A stretch of DNA of 64,000 nt from Shouchella shacheensis (GTDB taxonomy: Bacteria > Bacillota > Bacilli > Bacillales > Bacillaceae_D), in NCBI RefSeq assembly GCF_001484965.1, contig NZ_LLYY01000018.1, forward strand, positions 1-64,000, read 5' to 3'. The position numbers were made by a program, and so were the translations under genes. How positions within the stretch are numbered: position 1 is the stretch's first letter; each line of letters begins with the position of its first letter. Below the pieces are notes generated by a model. The model saw nothing but the letters and a program-made list of their open reading frames with translations. It made no database searches and had not been told where the DNA came from. This document shows positions 20,193 to 29,045 of the stretch, one piece after another.

Positions 20193-21133
20193 AGATTATT
20201 CATCTAGATGTCGATACAGTCAAACAAGTAGAAAACGCACCTGAAAGCGTCATGGCTCTTGGCTATTTTGATGGAGTGCATAAAGGTCATCGTACAGTGA
20301 TTGAGACAGCGAAGAACATCGCCTCGGAATGTGGCCTTCAATCGGCCGTCATGACGTTTCATCCCCATCCAAAAGAAGTTCTCGCAAACCCCAAGGAGCC
20401 CATGCGTTACTTAACGCCGATGCAGGAAAAAGAAGCGCGGATTCGGGAGCTTGACGTGGACGTACTTTATGAAATTCATTTTACCAGAGGCTTTTCTCAC
20501 TTAACGCCACAGCAGTTCGTCGACCAATTTATTGTTGGCCTTTCGGTTCTCCACGTCGTTGCAGGCTTTGATTTTACATACGGTGTCAAAGGGGAAGGCG
20601 ATATGGAACGTTTGTCCGAATATGCGAAAGGTCGCTTCATGCAGACAACAGTGGAAAAAGTGACCAAAGCGGATGACAAGATTTCATCCACACGCATTCG
20701 CCACCTTCTGACTGAAGGGGACGTAGGGAAAATTGAGGAGTTGCTAGGAACACCATATTCGATACGTGGGACGGTGGCGCATGGCGACAAGCGTGGCCGT
20801 CAGATTGGATTTCCAACAGCGAATGTTCAGTTGGATGATCGGTACATGATCCCCCGCGTCGGCGTCTACGTAGCGACGCTGGAATACGGGGGCGTTCTCT
20901 ATCAGGGCATGGCCAATGTCGGCTTCAAGCCCACCTTTGTGGAAACGGCTCCTGAGCCTTCGATTGAAGTGAATATCTTTGATTTTGATCAGCAGATCTA
21001 TGATCAGCAGGTGAAGGTGACGTTCCTTCAGCGCATCCGCTCTGAACAGAAGTTTAATGGCATTGAAGAGATTAAGGCACAGCTTGGAGAAGATCAAAGG
21101 CAAGCCAAGGCATTTTTTCTAAAACGCTCGTGA
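20189..21133 (+). CDS. ribF: Bifunctional riboflavin kinase / FAD synthetase
   Basis: Converts riboflavin to FMN and then FAD. The 314-aa protein has an N-terminal nucleotidyltransferase domain (GYFDGVHKGHR, then the ISSTRIRHLL signature) and a C-terminal riboflavin kinase domain (GTVAHGDKRGRQIGFPTAN). The start is GTG 20189 with AGGAGGGA upstream; the longer frame from 20159 begins inside truB and is not supported. Last gene of the nusA cluster. Confidence 0.95.
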   Translation: MKIIHLDVDTVKQVENAPESVMALGYFDGVHKGHRTVIETAKNIASECGLQSAVMTFHPHPKEVLANPKEPMRYLTPMQEKEARIRELDVDVLYEIHFTRGFSHLTPQQFVDQFIVGLSVLHVVAGFDFTYGVKGEGDMERLSEYAKGRFMQTTVEKVTKADDKISSTRIRHLLTEGDVGKIEELLGTPYSIRGTVAHGDKRGRQIGFPTANVQLDDRYMIPRVGVYVATLEYGGVLYQGMANVGFKPTFVETAPEPSIEVNIFDFDQQIYDQQVKVTFLQRIRSEQKFNGIEEIKAQLGEDQRQAKAFFLKRS

Positions 21134-21150
21134 AGGGAACTCTTTCGTAC

Positions 21151-21179
21151 TTGCATTCTCTTGTAAAGACCTGTATAGT
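21151..21179 (+). promoter_or_regulatory. Predicted sigma-A promoter of rpsO
   Basis: TTGCAT (21151-21156), 17-base spacer, TATAGT (21174-21179). It would produce a leader of about 100 bases before rpsO, long enough for S15 autoregulation, which is known in several bacteria but not demonstrated here. Confidence 0.7.
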
Positions 21180-21287
21180 GTACAGGGTAACAGATCGCAT
21201 GGTTTCTGTTGTTCATCCGTCTCTTGGCATAGCGCCTCACCGACGCTTGCTAGGAAACTGGATTTATAGGAAAAGGAGGTGGCTCGG

Positions 21288-21557
21288 ATGGCATTAACAC
21301 AAGAGCGTAAAAATGAGCTCATTACTGAGTTTAAAACGCATGACACGGACACTGGTTCTCCAGAAGTTCAAGTGGCTATCCTTACAGAGCAAATCAACAC
21401 GTTGAACAATCATTTGCGTACGCATAAGAAGGATCACCACTCACGTCGTGGCCTTTTGAAAATGGTTGGACAGCGACGTAACTTGCTAACGTTTTTGCGT
21501 AAAAAAGATGTAGCGCGTTACCGTGACCTAGTTGATAAGCTCGGCTTACGCCGATAA
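21288..21557 (+). CDS. rpsO: 30S ribosomal protein S15
   Basis: Primary 16S rRNA-binding protein of the 30S platform. The 89-aa protein contains [19 protein letters not shown] (split here by the GSPE turn), [12 protein letters not shown] and RRNLLTFL, all family hallmarks. ATG 21288 follows AAAAGGAGGTGG; ATG 21279 in frame would overlap this site. A separate unit with its own promoter and terminator, upstream of pnp as is usual. Confidence 0.97.
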   Translation: MALTQERKNELITEFKTHDTDTGSPEVQVAILTEQINTLNNHLRTHKKDHHSRRGLLKMVGQRRNLLTFLRKKDVARYRDLVDKLGLRR

Positions 21558-21565
21558 ACGTCTGA

Positions 21566-21590
21566 AAGCGGGAGTTTCTCCCGCTTTTTT
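21566..21590 (+). terminator. Terminator after rpsO
   Basis: AGCGGGAG (21567-21574) and CTCCCGCT (21578-21585) form a perfect stem with a TTT loop, followed by TTTTT. Confidence 0.9.
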
Positions 21591-21652
21591 CTGCATGTGA
21601 TGAAAGATAAGCATAAAGCGGGGACGGATTAGTGCCATCATTGAACCGGTTA

Positions 21653-21716
21653 AGGCGGGGAGAAGGACGGGGTTGCATGGGCAGTCCTTCTATTGGACAA
21701 CCCGCCTCCGCTTTTC
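21653..21716 (+). repeat. Shortened copy of the intergenic palindromic repeat
   Basis: GGCGGGG on the left and CCCGCC on the right, with AGAAGGAC and GTCCTTCT inside them, form nested inverted repeats. The right end (CAACCCGCCTCCGCTTTTC) is identical to that of full copies; the left two thirds are missing or replaced. Confidence 0.75.
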
Positions 21717-21720
21717 TTGA

Positions 21721-21839
21721 TCTAGCTGCGCCGCCCACTCGCTCGAGGTTTCTTCACGCCGCCAGTTCAAGTCAGGATCGGACTTGATCTGCCGTCGCTC
21801 CAGAACTTGTCGCTCGTGAGCAGGGCGCCTCCGCTTTTC
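21721..21839 (+). repeat. Intergenic palindromic repeat, type B, full copy
   Basis: Begins TCTAGCTGCGCCGCCCACTC and ends GGGCGCCTCCGCTTTTC. Terminal arms GCGCC/CGCCCA pair with GGGCGC; internal AGTTCAAGTC pairs with GACTTGA. Nearly identical to the copy at 26845-26963. Confidence 0.85.
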
Positions 21840-21842
21840 TTG

Positions 21843-21961
21843 TTCCAGCTGCGGCGGGTAGAAGCTCGAGATTTTTCACTCTAACAACGAAATCGAAAAT
21901 CGGGATTTCTTTTGTTAGACCTCCAAAATTCTCGCTTCTGAGCAACCCGCCTCCGCTTTTC
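21843..21961 (+). repeat. Intergenic palindromic repeat, type A, full copy
   Basis: Left arm GGCGGGTAGAAGCTCGAG, right arm TCTCGCTTCTGAGCAACCCG followed by CCTCCGCTTTTC. Inner TCTAACA/TGTTAGA and GAAATC/GATTTC also pair, so almost the whole element folds back on itself. Together with the two preceding copies it fills the 487-base gap between rpsO and pnp; no gene is seen there. Confidence 0.88.
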
Positions 21962-22044
21962 TGGGTATTAACTCTTTTAAACTTGTTCTGATTCGGTCAT
22001 AATAAGGAAGAGGAATTTTAGATGTACGAGAGGAGTACACACGA

Positions 22045-24162
22045 ATGAGTCAAGAACAACATGTGTTTTCCATTGATTGGGCGGGCCGTGAGTTAACGGT
22101 TGAGGTCGGTCAGTTGGCAAAACAAGCAAATGGAGCGGTTCTCGTACGTTACGGGGATACTGCGGTATTGTCGACAGCGACCGCTTCAAAAGAACCGAAG
22201 GACCTTCCTTTTTTTCCGTTAACTGTAAACTATGAAGAGAGGCTTTATGCCGCTGGGAAAATTCCAGGCGGGTTTATTAAACGAGAAGGACGTCCAAGCG
22301 AGACGGCAATTTTAACAAGTCGTCTGATCGATCGTCCTATTCGCCCACTCTTTCCGGACGGGTTCCGTAATGATGTTCAAGTCATTAGCATTGTTATGAG
22401 TTCTGATCAAAACGCTTCCTCTGAAATGGCAGCAATGATTGGGTCTTCTCTTGCGTTAAGCGTCTCGGATATCCCTTTTGCCGGCCCCATTGCTGGGGTA
22501 ACGGTTGGTCGGATTGACGGGTCTTTTGTGATCAACCCGACGCCTACCGAACTAGCAGAAAGCGATATCGACCTTGTGGTGGCGGGGACGAAGGAAGCGA
22601 TCAACATGGTAGAAGCAGGTGCAAATGAAGTCCCTGAAGAAACCATGCTTGAAGGCATTATGTTCGGTCATGAGGAAATTCAGCGCCTGATTGAATTTCA
22701 AGAGAAGGTTGTTGCTGCGTGTGGCAAAGAAAAGCGTGAAGTGACACTTAAAACAACCGATGCTGATCTGGAAACACGTCTGCGTGATTCCGCTGAAGCA
22801 AGCATCAAAGAGGCTGTACGCATTGTTGAAAAGCATGCACGTCAAGAAGCGATTGATGCCGTAACAGCTGAGCAAGTGGCCGTGTATGAAGAGGATGAAT
22901 CGGTCGATATTAGTGAGGTTCAAGACATTTTAAAAATGTTTGTAAAAGAAGAGGTTCGTCGCTTAATTACGGTTGAGAAAGTGCGTCCAGATGGACGAGG
23001 TGTAGATGAAATTCGTTCGCTCTCTTCGCAAGTGGACATGCTCCCGCGTACGCATGGTTCCGGGCTCTTTACGCGCGGCCAAACGCAGGCACTTAGCATT
23101 TGTACTCTTGGTGCCCTTGGAGACGTTCAGATTCTGGACGGGCTTGGCATTGAAGAATCGAAGCGCTTTATGCATCATTACAACTTCCCGCAATTCAGTG
23201 TGGGTGAAACAGGGCCGATTCGTGCGCCTGGTCGCCGCGAAATTGGGCACGGTGCGCTTGGTGAAAGAGCGCTTGAGAAAGTGATCCCAAGTGAAACTGA
23301 GTTTCCGTATACCATCCGTCTCGTATCGGAAGTCCTTGAATCGAATGGTTCCACTTCACAGGCGAGCATCTGTGCGAGCACGCTAGCGATGATGGATGCA
23401 GGTGTGCCAATCAAAGCGCCGGTAGCCGGAATTGCGATGGGGCTGGTGAAGCAGGACGAACATATGGCGGTTCTCACTGACATTCAAGGCATGGAAGATG
23501 CGCTTGGCGATATGGACTTTAAAGTAGCGGGTACGAAACAAGGGGTTACTGCCTTGCAAATGGATATCAAAATCTCTGGTATCAACCGCGAAGTGCTTAA
23601 AGAGGCACTTGAGCAAGCGAAACGTGGGCGTATGATCATCTTGGAAAATATGATGGAAGCGATTGGACAACCACGTTCTGAGCTTTCGGATTATGCACCA
23701 AAGATCCTGACAATGTCCATTAACCCAGACAAAATTCGCGATGTCATTGGACCGAGCGGAAAAGTGATCAACAAGATTATTGAAGACACGGGCGTTAAAA
23801 TCGATATTGAGCAAGACGGGACGGTCTACATTTCATCGCTCGACGCCAGCATGAATCGCACAGCGAGGAAAATCATTGAAGACCTCGTTCGTGAGGTAGA
23901 AGTGGGTGAAACCTACGTCGGTAAAGTGAAGCGAATCGAGAAATTCGGGGCGTTTGTAGAACTATTCAAAGGCAAGGACGGGCTTGTTCATATTTCCCAA
24001 ATTGCCGAAGAACGCATCAACAAAGTGGACGATTTGTTTAAAATTGGTGACGAGATGAAAGTACGTGTCACAGAAATTGATAATCAAGGACGGGTGAACC
24101 TTTCTCGCAAAGTGATTTTGAAAGAAGAACGCGAGGCGAAAGAAGAATCCGCTCAACAGTAA
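22045..24162 (+). CDS. pnp: Polyribonucleotide nucleotidyltransferase (PNPase)
   Basis: Phosphorolytic 3'-5' exoribonuclease of the degradosome and RNA turnover. The 705-aa protein has two RNase PH domains (the first with [12 protein letters not shown], the second with [14 protein letters not shown] and the ELSDYAP loop), a central alpha-helical domain, then a KH domain ([12 protein letters not shown]) and a C-terminal S1 domain ([15 protein letters not shown]). ATG 22045 follows AGAGGAG. Works with RNase Y and RNase J, whose genes are also in this window. Confidence 0.98.
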   Translation: MSQEQHVFSIDWAGRELTVEVGQLAKQANGAVLVRYGDTAVLSTATASKEPKDLPFFPLTVNYEERLYAAGKIPGGFIKREGRPSETAILTSRLIDRPIRPLFPDGFRNDVQVISIVMSSDQNASSEMAAMIGSSLALSVSDIPFAGPIAGVTVGRIDGSFVINPTPTELAESDIDLVVAGTKEAINMVEAGANEVPEETMLEGIMFGHEEIQRLIEFQEKVVAACGKEKREVTLKTTDADLETRLRDSAEASIKEAVRIVEKHARQEAIDAVTAEQVAVYEEDESVDISEVQDILKMFVKEEVRRLITVEKVRPDGRGVDEIRSLSSQVDMLPRTHGSGLFTRGQTQALSICTLGALGDVQILDGLGIEESKRFMHHYNFPQFSVGETGPIRAPGRREIGHGALGERALEKVIPSETEFPYTIRLVSEVLESNGSTSQASICASTLAMMDAGVPIKAPVAGIAMGLVKQDEHMAVLTDIQGMEDALGDMDFKVAGTKQGVTALQMDIKISGINREVLKEALEQAKRGRMIILENMMEAIGQPRSELSDYAPKILTMSINPDKIRDVIGPSGKVINKIIEDTGVKIDIEQDGTVYISSLDASMNRTARKIIEDLVREVEVGETYVGKVKRIEKFGAFVELFKGKDGLVHISQIAEERINKVDDLFKIGDEMKVRVTEIDNQGRVNLSRKVILKEEREAKEESAQQ

Positions 24163-24164
24163 GG

Positions 24165-24192
24165 AAGGCTGGGATGAACCAGTCTTTTTTTT
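24165..24192 (+). terminator. Terminator after pnp
   Basis: AAGGCTGG (24165-24172) pairs with CCAGTCTT (24179-24186) with one G-U pair, and runs into eight T residues. The repeat at 24194 abuts it. Confidence 0.85.
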
Positions 24193-24193
24193 G

Positions 24194-24315
24194 TCTAGCT
24201 CCGACGGATAGAAGCGTCGAGATTTTTCAGTTCTGACAACGAAATGTAAGGTCGGGTTTCTTTTGTCAGGCCTTCCAAAATCGTCGCTTTTGTATGAGCC
24301 GACTGCGCGTTTCTC
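24194..24315 (+). repeat. Intergenic palindromic repeat, diverged type A copy
   Basis: Begins TCTAGCTCCGACGGATAGAA and retains CTGACA/TGTCAG and TTTTGG-type inner pairing, but the right end is degraded to GAGCCGACTGCGCGTTTCTC. Together with 24316-24460, where nothing beyond the ylxY ribosome-binding site is recognised, it makes up the pnp-ylxY gap. Confidence 0.75.
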
Positions 24316-24460
24316 TGGTTCAAGAGTGGGGGATCACGCTTAGCTAAGTTTGCTTGGTTTTTCCACTACTGAGGCAAGAAAAGCTCTGTTCGTATGTCTA
24401 GTTTGTCCTTTCTCTGCATAGGGTGGTGGTAGATACCTTATGATGTGAGGAGGGAACGGT

Positions 24461-25462
24461 TTGAAAAGAAGCTGGATTCATGTGTTTCTCTGCTGTCTGG
24501 TAGTTGTGCTAGCCTTCGGTGCCATCCAAAATCCATTCTCTCTTCAGTACATAGAAATGTTGAAGCACGATGAAAGCAAGGCGGTGAGCAGAACCGATGA
24601 CTCTTTGCTTAAAGAAATAGAAGAGCATGCAAAGGCTGTTGATGTTCCAGCTGTTGATGCACGAGTAGATCCAGTTTGGAAGGCGATTCCCGGGTATAGC
24701 GGCTTGGAAATCAACGTAGAGAAGTCGTATGATAAGATGAGGGAGCTCGGTTCCTTTGACCAAACAAAGCTTGTTTTCGAGGAGGCAAGACCGAATGTTC
24801 ATCTGGAAGATTTGTCCCCTTCTCCGATTTACAAAGGAAACGAGCAGAAACCAATGGTTTCTCTTCTGATCAACGTCGCTTGGGGCGATGAGTATTTGCC
24901 GGAAATGCTTAAAGTGCTTCAAGCTCATGAAGTGAGAGCCACGTTCTTCCTTGATGGCTCATGGGTAAAGAACACCCCGCAGTTAGCGCGAATGATTAAA
25001 GAGGAGGGCCATGAAATTGGCAACCACGCTTACTCTCATCCAAACATGGAGAACCTAAGCAGAGAAGAGATTGATGAGGAATTGATTCAAACGAATGATG
25101 TCATTCGGGCTACTCTCGATGTTACTCCTAAGTGGTTTGCGCCTCCGAGCGGTGCGTTTAATGATGCGGTTGTTGAACAAGCGGACGTACTTGGGATGGG
25201 CACGATTCTATGGTCAGTTGATACAATTGATTGGAAAAAGCCGGAGCCTTCTGTTATGGTGGAGCGTGTGTTAAATCATGTCCACGCGGGAGCCATGATA
25301 TTGATGCACCCCACGGAATCTGCTTCAAGGGGGCTGGAGCAAATGATTACCGGCGTCCAGAAGCAAGGATTTCAGCTCGGGACGGTTTCTGAGTTGATGG
25401 ATGAGACACGCATGACGAGTAGGGTCGTAGATGACAACAATGGGGGTACAGATCGTGATTAA
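24461..25462 (+). CDS. ylxY: YlxY, polysaccharide deacetylase-like exported protein
   Basis: 333-aa protein with an N-terminal signal anchor (WIHVFLCCLVVVLAFGAI, residues about 4-21) and a NodB-like deacetylase domain from about residue 125. The domain keeps NHAYSHP and the later ILMHPT segment, but the catalytic first motif, usually TFDDG, is NVAWGDE and the third, usually RPPYG, is APPSG; so classical peptidoglycan deacetylation is doubtful. TTG 24461 follows GAGGAGGGAA. Conserved between pnp and mlpA in Bacillus; role unknown. Confidence 0.88.
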   Translation: MKRSWIHVFLCCLVVVLAFGAIQNPFSLQYIEMLKHDESKAVSRTDDSLLKEIEEHAKAVDVPAVDARVDPVWKAIPGYSGLEINVEKSYDKMRELGSFDQTKLVFEEARPNVHLEDLSPSPIYKGNEQKPMVSLLINVAWGDEYLPEMLKVLQAHEVRATFFLDGSWVKNTPQLARMIKEEGHEIGNHAYSHPNMENLSREEIDEELIQTNDVIRATLDVTPKWFAPPSGAFNDAVVEQADVLGMGTILWSVDTIDWKKPEPSVMVERVLNHVHAGAMILMHPTESASRGLEQMITGVQKQGFQLGTVSELMDETRMTSRVVDDNNGGTDRD

Positions 25463-26696
25463 TAGACTAACGCTCGAAAACGGGGTGCGTATTATGGCAG
25501 AGGCCAATACCGATGTGCGCTCTGTTTCAATAGGTATATGGGTGAAGACGGGTTCTCGTAACGAAGAGAAGAAAGAAAATGGGATTTCTCATCTTATTGA
25601 ACATATGCTGTTTAAAGGCACAAAAACACGTTCCGCTCAAGAAATCGCTGAAGCGTTTGACCGCATTGGCGGCCAGGTCAATGCGTTTACAGCAAAGGAA
25701 TATACGTGCTATTATGCCAAGGTTTTAGATGAACACGCAGAATTTGCGCTCGACGTTTTGCAAGATATGTTCTTTCATTCCGAGTTTGAAGAACTTGAAT
25801 TATATAGAGAAAAGAATGTGGTGTTTGAAGAAATCAAAATGGTAGAAGACACTCCAGACGACATCGTTCATGACTTGCTAAGCGAGGCGAGCTATGGATC
25901 TAGCTCTCTTGCCTACCCGATATTGGGGGATCCCCATGCGCTGGAGTCGTTTACGGAAAAGGATTTGCGCGACTATATGGCTCGCTTTTACACAGGAGAT
26001 CGTGTCGTGGTCTCCGTAGCTGGACATTTTAATGAGGCGCTATTGGAGGCTTTGAAAGAGACATTTGCGCAGGTCCCTCCCCGGTCACAGCAGTTTGACG
26101 TGCCGTGCTCCACTTTTCAACCGACCGTTAAATATCGACAGAAGGAATCAGAGCAGGCGCATTTATGTCTTGGCTACCCTGGCCTTGAAATCGCTTCTGA
26201 CGACATGTTCGCTTTGATTCTCTTAAACAATTCGCTTGGTGGCAGTATGAGTAGCCGTCTCTTTCAAACGATTCGCGAGGAGAGAGGGTTGTGCTACTCG
26301 GTGTTCTCCTATCACTCTGCGTACGAACATGCTGGCATGTTAACCCTTTATGCGGGAACACAGCTTTCTCAGCTGGAAGAGCTCATGACGGCGATTGAAG
26401 CTGTGACGTCTTCATTCGCGAAGCAAGGAATGACGCAAAAAGAGCTGGAAAACGGCAAAGAGCAACTGAAAGGGAATTTGATGCTTGGTTTAGAGAGCAC
26501 AAATAGTCGGATGAGTCGCAACGGCAAAAACGAAATGCTGCTGCAGGAACACCGGACCTTAGATGAGCTCGTGAAAGATATTAATAATGTATCGATTGAG
26601 CAAGTGAATGATCTTGCCCGGAGGCTCTTAGAGGAAAAGCCAGCGGTATCCTTGATCTCCTCAAGTGAAACGATACCAACAAATGTATTTGCTTAG
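25455..26696 (+). CDS. mlpA: M16 family zinc protease MlpA/YmxG
   Basis: Processing-peptidase-like cytoplasmic protease; the B. subtilis homologue has been linked to control of extracellular protease production. The 413-aa protein has the inverted zinc motif HLIEH with the downstream Glu in the EEIKMVEDTP region, and the C-terminal M16 domain (GGSMSSRLFQTIREERGLCYS in two adjoining blocks). GTG 25455 overlaps the end of ylxY by eight bases and is placed after GGGGG; upstream ATG 25431 and 25440 lack a ribosome-binding site. Confidence 0.93.
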   Translation: MINRLTLENGVRIMAEANTDVRSVSIGIWVKTGSRNEEKKENGISHLIEHMLFKGTKTRSAQEIAEAFDRIGGQVNAFTAKEYTCYYAKVLDEHAEFALDVLQDMFFHSEFEELELYREKNVVFEEIKMVEDTPDDIVHDLLSEASYGSSSLAYPILGDPHALESFTEKDLRDYMARFYTGDRVVVSVAGHFNEALLEALKETFAQVPPRSQQFDVPCSTFQPTVKYRQKESEQAHLCLGYPGLEIASDDMFALILLNNSLGGSMSSRLFQTIREERGLCYSVFSYHSAYEHAGMLTLYAGTQLSQLEELMTAIEAVTSSFAKQGMTQKELENGKEQLKGNLMLGLESTNSRMSRNGKNEMLLQEHRTLDELVKDINNVSIEQVNDLARRLLEEKPAVSLISSSETIPTNVFA

Positions 26697-26697
26697 A

Positions 26698-26723
26698 GTC
26701 GTCTTTTTGGACGGCTTTTTTTT
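26698..26723 (+). terminator. Terminator after mlpA
   Basis: GTCGTC (26698-26703) pairs with GACGGC (26710-26715), followed by eight T residues, directly abutting the next repeat. Confidence 0.8.
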
Positions 26724-26839
26724 CAGTTGCGGCGGGTAGAAGCTCGAGATTTTACGCCCCAACTATGAAATCCAAAGTCAAGATTTCTTATGTCGGGTCT
26801 CCAAAATTTTCGCTTCTGCCCAACCCGCCTCCGCTTTTC
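26724..26839 (+). repeat. Intergenic palindromic repeat, type A copy
   Basis: Left GGCGGGTAGAAGCTCGAG, right TTTCGCTTCTGCCCAACCCG then CCTCCGCTTTTC; inner GAAATC/GATTTC. Forms a tandem with the type B copy that follows. Confidence 0.88.
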
Positions 26840-26844
26840 GGATT

Positions 26845-26963
26845 GTCTAGCTCCGGCGCCCACTCGCTCGAGGTTTCTTCACGCCGCCAGTTCAAGTCAA
26901 GTTCAGACTTGATTTGCCGTCGCTCCAGAACTTGTCGCTCGTGTGCAGGGCGCCTCCGCTTTT
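26845..26963 (+). repeat. Intergenic palindromic repeat, type B copy
   Basis: Starts TCTAGCTCCGGCGCCCACTC and ends CAGGGCGCCTCCGCTTTTC. Terminal GGCGCCC/GGGCGCC pair perfectly and AAGTTCAGACTTGA marks the centre. With the preceding copy it fills the 325-base mlpA-ymxH gap. Confidence 0.88.
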
Positions 26964-27021
26964 CCTTTTGCCAGGTCTGATTGGCCAAGTTTGCGCATAC
27001 ACTTTCCCTGAGGTGAGCGAA

Positions 27022-27267
27022 ATGCGTCTAAGTGAAATTTCAAACAAGGAGATCATTGATTTTGAGAAAGGAGAGCGACTCGGCGTTCTCGGTCAAACGG
27101 ATCTTGTGATCAACGAACAAACTGGGGAAATTCACGCCTTTGTCGTTCCCACTACTCGCTGGTTTCAGTTCAACAAGAAAGACCAGAACGTCACCGTATA
27201 CTGGCAGCAAATTAAGAAAGTCGGACAGGATATGATTATTATTGAAACCGACAGAGGCCTGCAGTGA
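27022..27267 (+). CDS. ymxH: YlmC/YmxH family PRC-barrel protein
   Basis: 81-aa protein of the YlmC/YmxH family, a small single-domain PRC-barrel fold found in spore formers; in B. subtilis it lies at this same place. The sequence reads MRLSEISNKEIIDF, GERLGVLGQTDLVIN and then alternating beta strands. ATG 27022 follows AGGTGAG; the frame runs back into the repeat, so earlier starts are rejected. Its stop codon lies inside the loop of its terminator hairpin. Molecular role unknown. Confidence 0.88.
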   Translation: MRLSEISNKEIIDFEKGERLGVLGQTDLVINEQTGEIHAFVVPTTRWFQFNKKDQNVTVYWQQIKKVGQDMIIIETDRGLQ

Positions 27268-27279
27268 GCAGGCTTTTTT
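27257..27279 (+). terminator. Terminator overlapping the end of ymxH
   Basis: GCCTGC (27257-27262) and GCAGGC (27268-27273) form the stem, followed by TTTTTT. The ymxH TGA (27265-27267) is in the loop, so the last codons double as the left arm. Confidence 0.85.
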
Positions 27280-27368
27280 ATTTTGAAGAGAATCAGATAC
27301 CTCACTTTTTCTAAGGTGGACAGGCCCTTCTTTTTCAACCCCCCTATTCATCCTCCGAATTCCATCGC

Positions 27369-27396
27369 ACTGTTTCTTCCAACCTAACATATGCTG
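27369..27396 (+). promoter_or_regulatory. Candidate sigma-K promoter of dpaAB
   Basis: AC at 27369-27370 and CATATGCTG at 27388-27396, 17 bases apart, resemble the mother-cell sigma-K consensus (AC, then CATANNNTA) with one mismatch. dpaAB is sigma-K dependent in B. subtilis, which supports the reading. Confidence 0.4.
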
Positions 27397-27461
27397 TAGA
27401 AGCAAAAGTACTAGGCGCTACGAACCTATCTTAACAAACGCACGTTGTAAGGAGGGGGAAC

Positions 27462-28346
27462 ATGCTCACGGGAATTCATGTTGTCATGATTGGCGGAGAT
27501 GCGCGTCAGCTCGAAATCATACGTAAGCTTTCGACACTCGATGCCAAAATCTCTCTAGTTGGGTTTACACAGCTGGATGACGGATTTATAGGCGCAAGCA
27601 AGCAGGACCTTGATGAGGTCATGTGGGAGAGTGTTGATGCCATCTTGCTTCCTATAGGTGGTATGAGTACAGAAGGAACAATTAACAGCGTTTTTTCCAA
27701 TAAGACGCTCGCGCTGGAAGCCAATCATTTAAAGGCAACACCGGATCATTGCACGATCTATACAGGGATTGCCAATGACCGTCTCAAACGTATGGCGGAA
27801 CAGGCCAATTGCGACACCGTCCTGTTGATGGAGAGGGACGATGTAGCGATCTATAATTCAATCCCGACAGCGGAAGGTGCGGTGATGCTGGCTATTCAGC
27901 ATACAGATATCACCATTCACCAGGCGAAGATTGCCGTACTCGGACTGGGGCGCGTCGGTATGACAGTGGCGAGAACGTTTCAAGCGCTTGGAGCTAAGGT
28001 GAAAGTAGGAGCACGGGACTCTCATTTGCTGGCCCGGATTACGGAAATGGGACTGACGCCTTTCCATACAGACGATACGAAGAAAGAATTAACAGATGTT
28101 GATCTTTGTATCAACACGATTCCGGCCAAGGTGCTCACGTCGAGCGTTCTTGCGGAAATGCAGCAGCACGCTTTTATCCTCGACCTTGCCTCAAAGCCCG
28201 GCGGTGTGGATTTTGCTTACTCGGAAAAGCGCGGCTTGAAGGCAATGCTTGTGCCTGGCTTACCGGGAATGGTCGCACCTAAAACAGCTGGAAAAATACT
28301 TGCAAACGTGCTTGCCGATTTACTCCTTGAGCAAGCACAACCATAA
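27462..28346 (+). CDS. dpaA: Dipicolinate synthase subunit A
   Basis: With DpaB converts the dihydrodipicolinate-pathway intermediate to dipicolinic acid in the mother cell, giving spores heat resistance. The 294-aa protein has an N-terminal Rossmann-like domain (VMIGGDARQLEIIRKL) and a central NAD(P)-binding domain with VLGLGRVGMTVARTFQALGA (residues about 163-182). ATG 27462 follows AAGGAGGGGG. It is 12 bases upstream of dpaB and next to the asd-dapG-dapA genes that supply its substrate. Confidence 0.96.
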   Translation: MLTGIHVVMIGGDARQLEIIRKLSTLDAKISLVGFTQLDDGFIGASKQDLDEVMWESVDAILLPIGGMSTEGTINSVFSNKTLALEANHLKATPDHCTIYTGIANDRLKRMAEQANCDTVLLMERDDVAIYNSIPTAEGAVMLAIQHTDITIHQAKIAVLGLGRVGMTVARTFQALGAKVKVGARDSHLLARITEMGLTPFHTDDTKKELTDVDLCINTIPAKVLTSSVLAEMQQHAFILDLASKPGGVDFAYSEKRGLKAMLVPGLPGMVAPKTAGKILANVLADLLLEQAQP

Positions 28347-28358
28347 GGAGGCTTTTTG

Positions 28359-28949
28359 ATGTTAGAAGGAAAGCATATTGGGTTTGGGTTAACAGGATCT
28401 CACTGTACGTATGAGGCGGTTTATCCACAAATCGAGAAACTTGTCGATGCTGGGGCAAAGGTGACGCCATTTGTCACGTATACGGTCGAAAACACAGACA
28501 CGAAATTTGGAGACAGTGCCGATTGGCTAACGAAGCTACAAGGGATCACCTCTGAACCCATTGTTAACTCTATGGTAAAAGCAGAGCCATTTGGTCCACG
28601 CACGCCACTCGACCTTATGATCATCTCTCCAATGACGGGAAACTCCATTAGCAAATTTGCCAACGCGATGACCGATTCTCCGGTGTTGATGGGGGCGAAA
28701 GCGACACTGAGAAATCAAAACCCGATCCTGCTTGGCATCTCTACAAACGATGGTCTTGGCTTGAACGGCGTCAATATTATGCGGCTGATGGCGACCAAAA
28801 ATATCTATTTCATCCCTTACAGTCAAGACGATACTGAAAAAAAACCGAACTCCCTCGTGTCTCATATGGATTTGCTTCTCCCTGCCGCCAGCGCAGCACT
28901 AAATAGGGAGCAATTACAGCCCGTTCTAGCACAAAATGCAGAAAAATAG
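28359..28949 (+). CDS. dpaB: Dipicolinate synthase subunit B
   Basis: 196-aa flavoprotein-like (HFCD fold) partner of DpaA. Conserved parts are GFGLTGSHCTYEAVYPQI (residues 9-26), ISPMTGNSISKFANA and PVLMGAKATLRN. ATG 28359 follows AAGGAGG; TTG 28356 is in frame but too close. Presumed coexpressed with dpaA in the mother cell. Confidence 0.96.
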   Translation: MLEGKHIGFGLTGSHCTYEAVYPQIEKLVDAGAKVTPFVTYTVENTDTKFGDSADWLTKLQGITSEPIVNSMVKAEPFGPRTPLDLMIISPMTGNSISKFANAMTDSPVLMGAKATLRNQNPILLGISTNDGLGLNGVNIMRLMATKNIYFIPYSQDDTEKKPNSLVSHMDLLLPAASAALNREQLQPVLAQNAEK

Positions 28950-28961
28950 GCAGAGGACAGT

Positions 28962-28990
28962 TGCACAAAGACCCGAAATCCCGTAAAGTT
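28962..28990 (+). promoter_or_regulatory. Predicted sigma-A promoter of asd-dapG-dapA
   Basis: TTGCAC (28962-28967), 17-base spacer, TAAAGT (28985-28990). It would let the vegetative lysine/diaminopimelate genes be expressed apart from sporulation-specific dpaAB. Confidence 0.55.
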
Positions 28991-29045
28991 TAATAGAGTA
29001 CAAGAATGTAGAGACGCTTTATTGACTGAGGGAGGACGATTAATC

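Noticed and set aside
21653-21961. Repeats considered as a CRISPR array
   Set aside because: Units are about 120 bases, palindromic, differ in sequence and lie nearly end to end, without regular short repeats and unique spacers; no cas gene is in the window.
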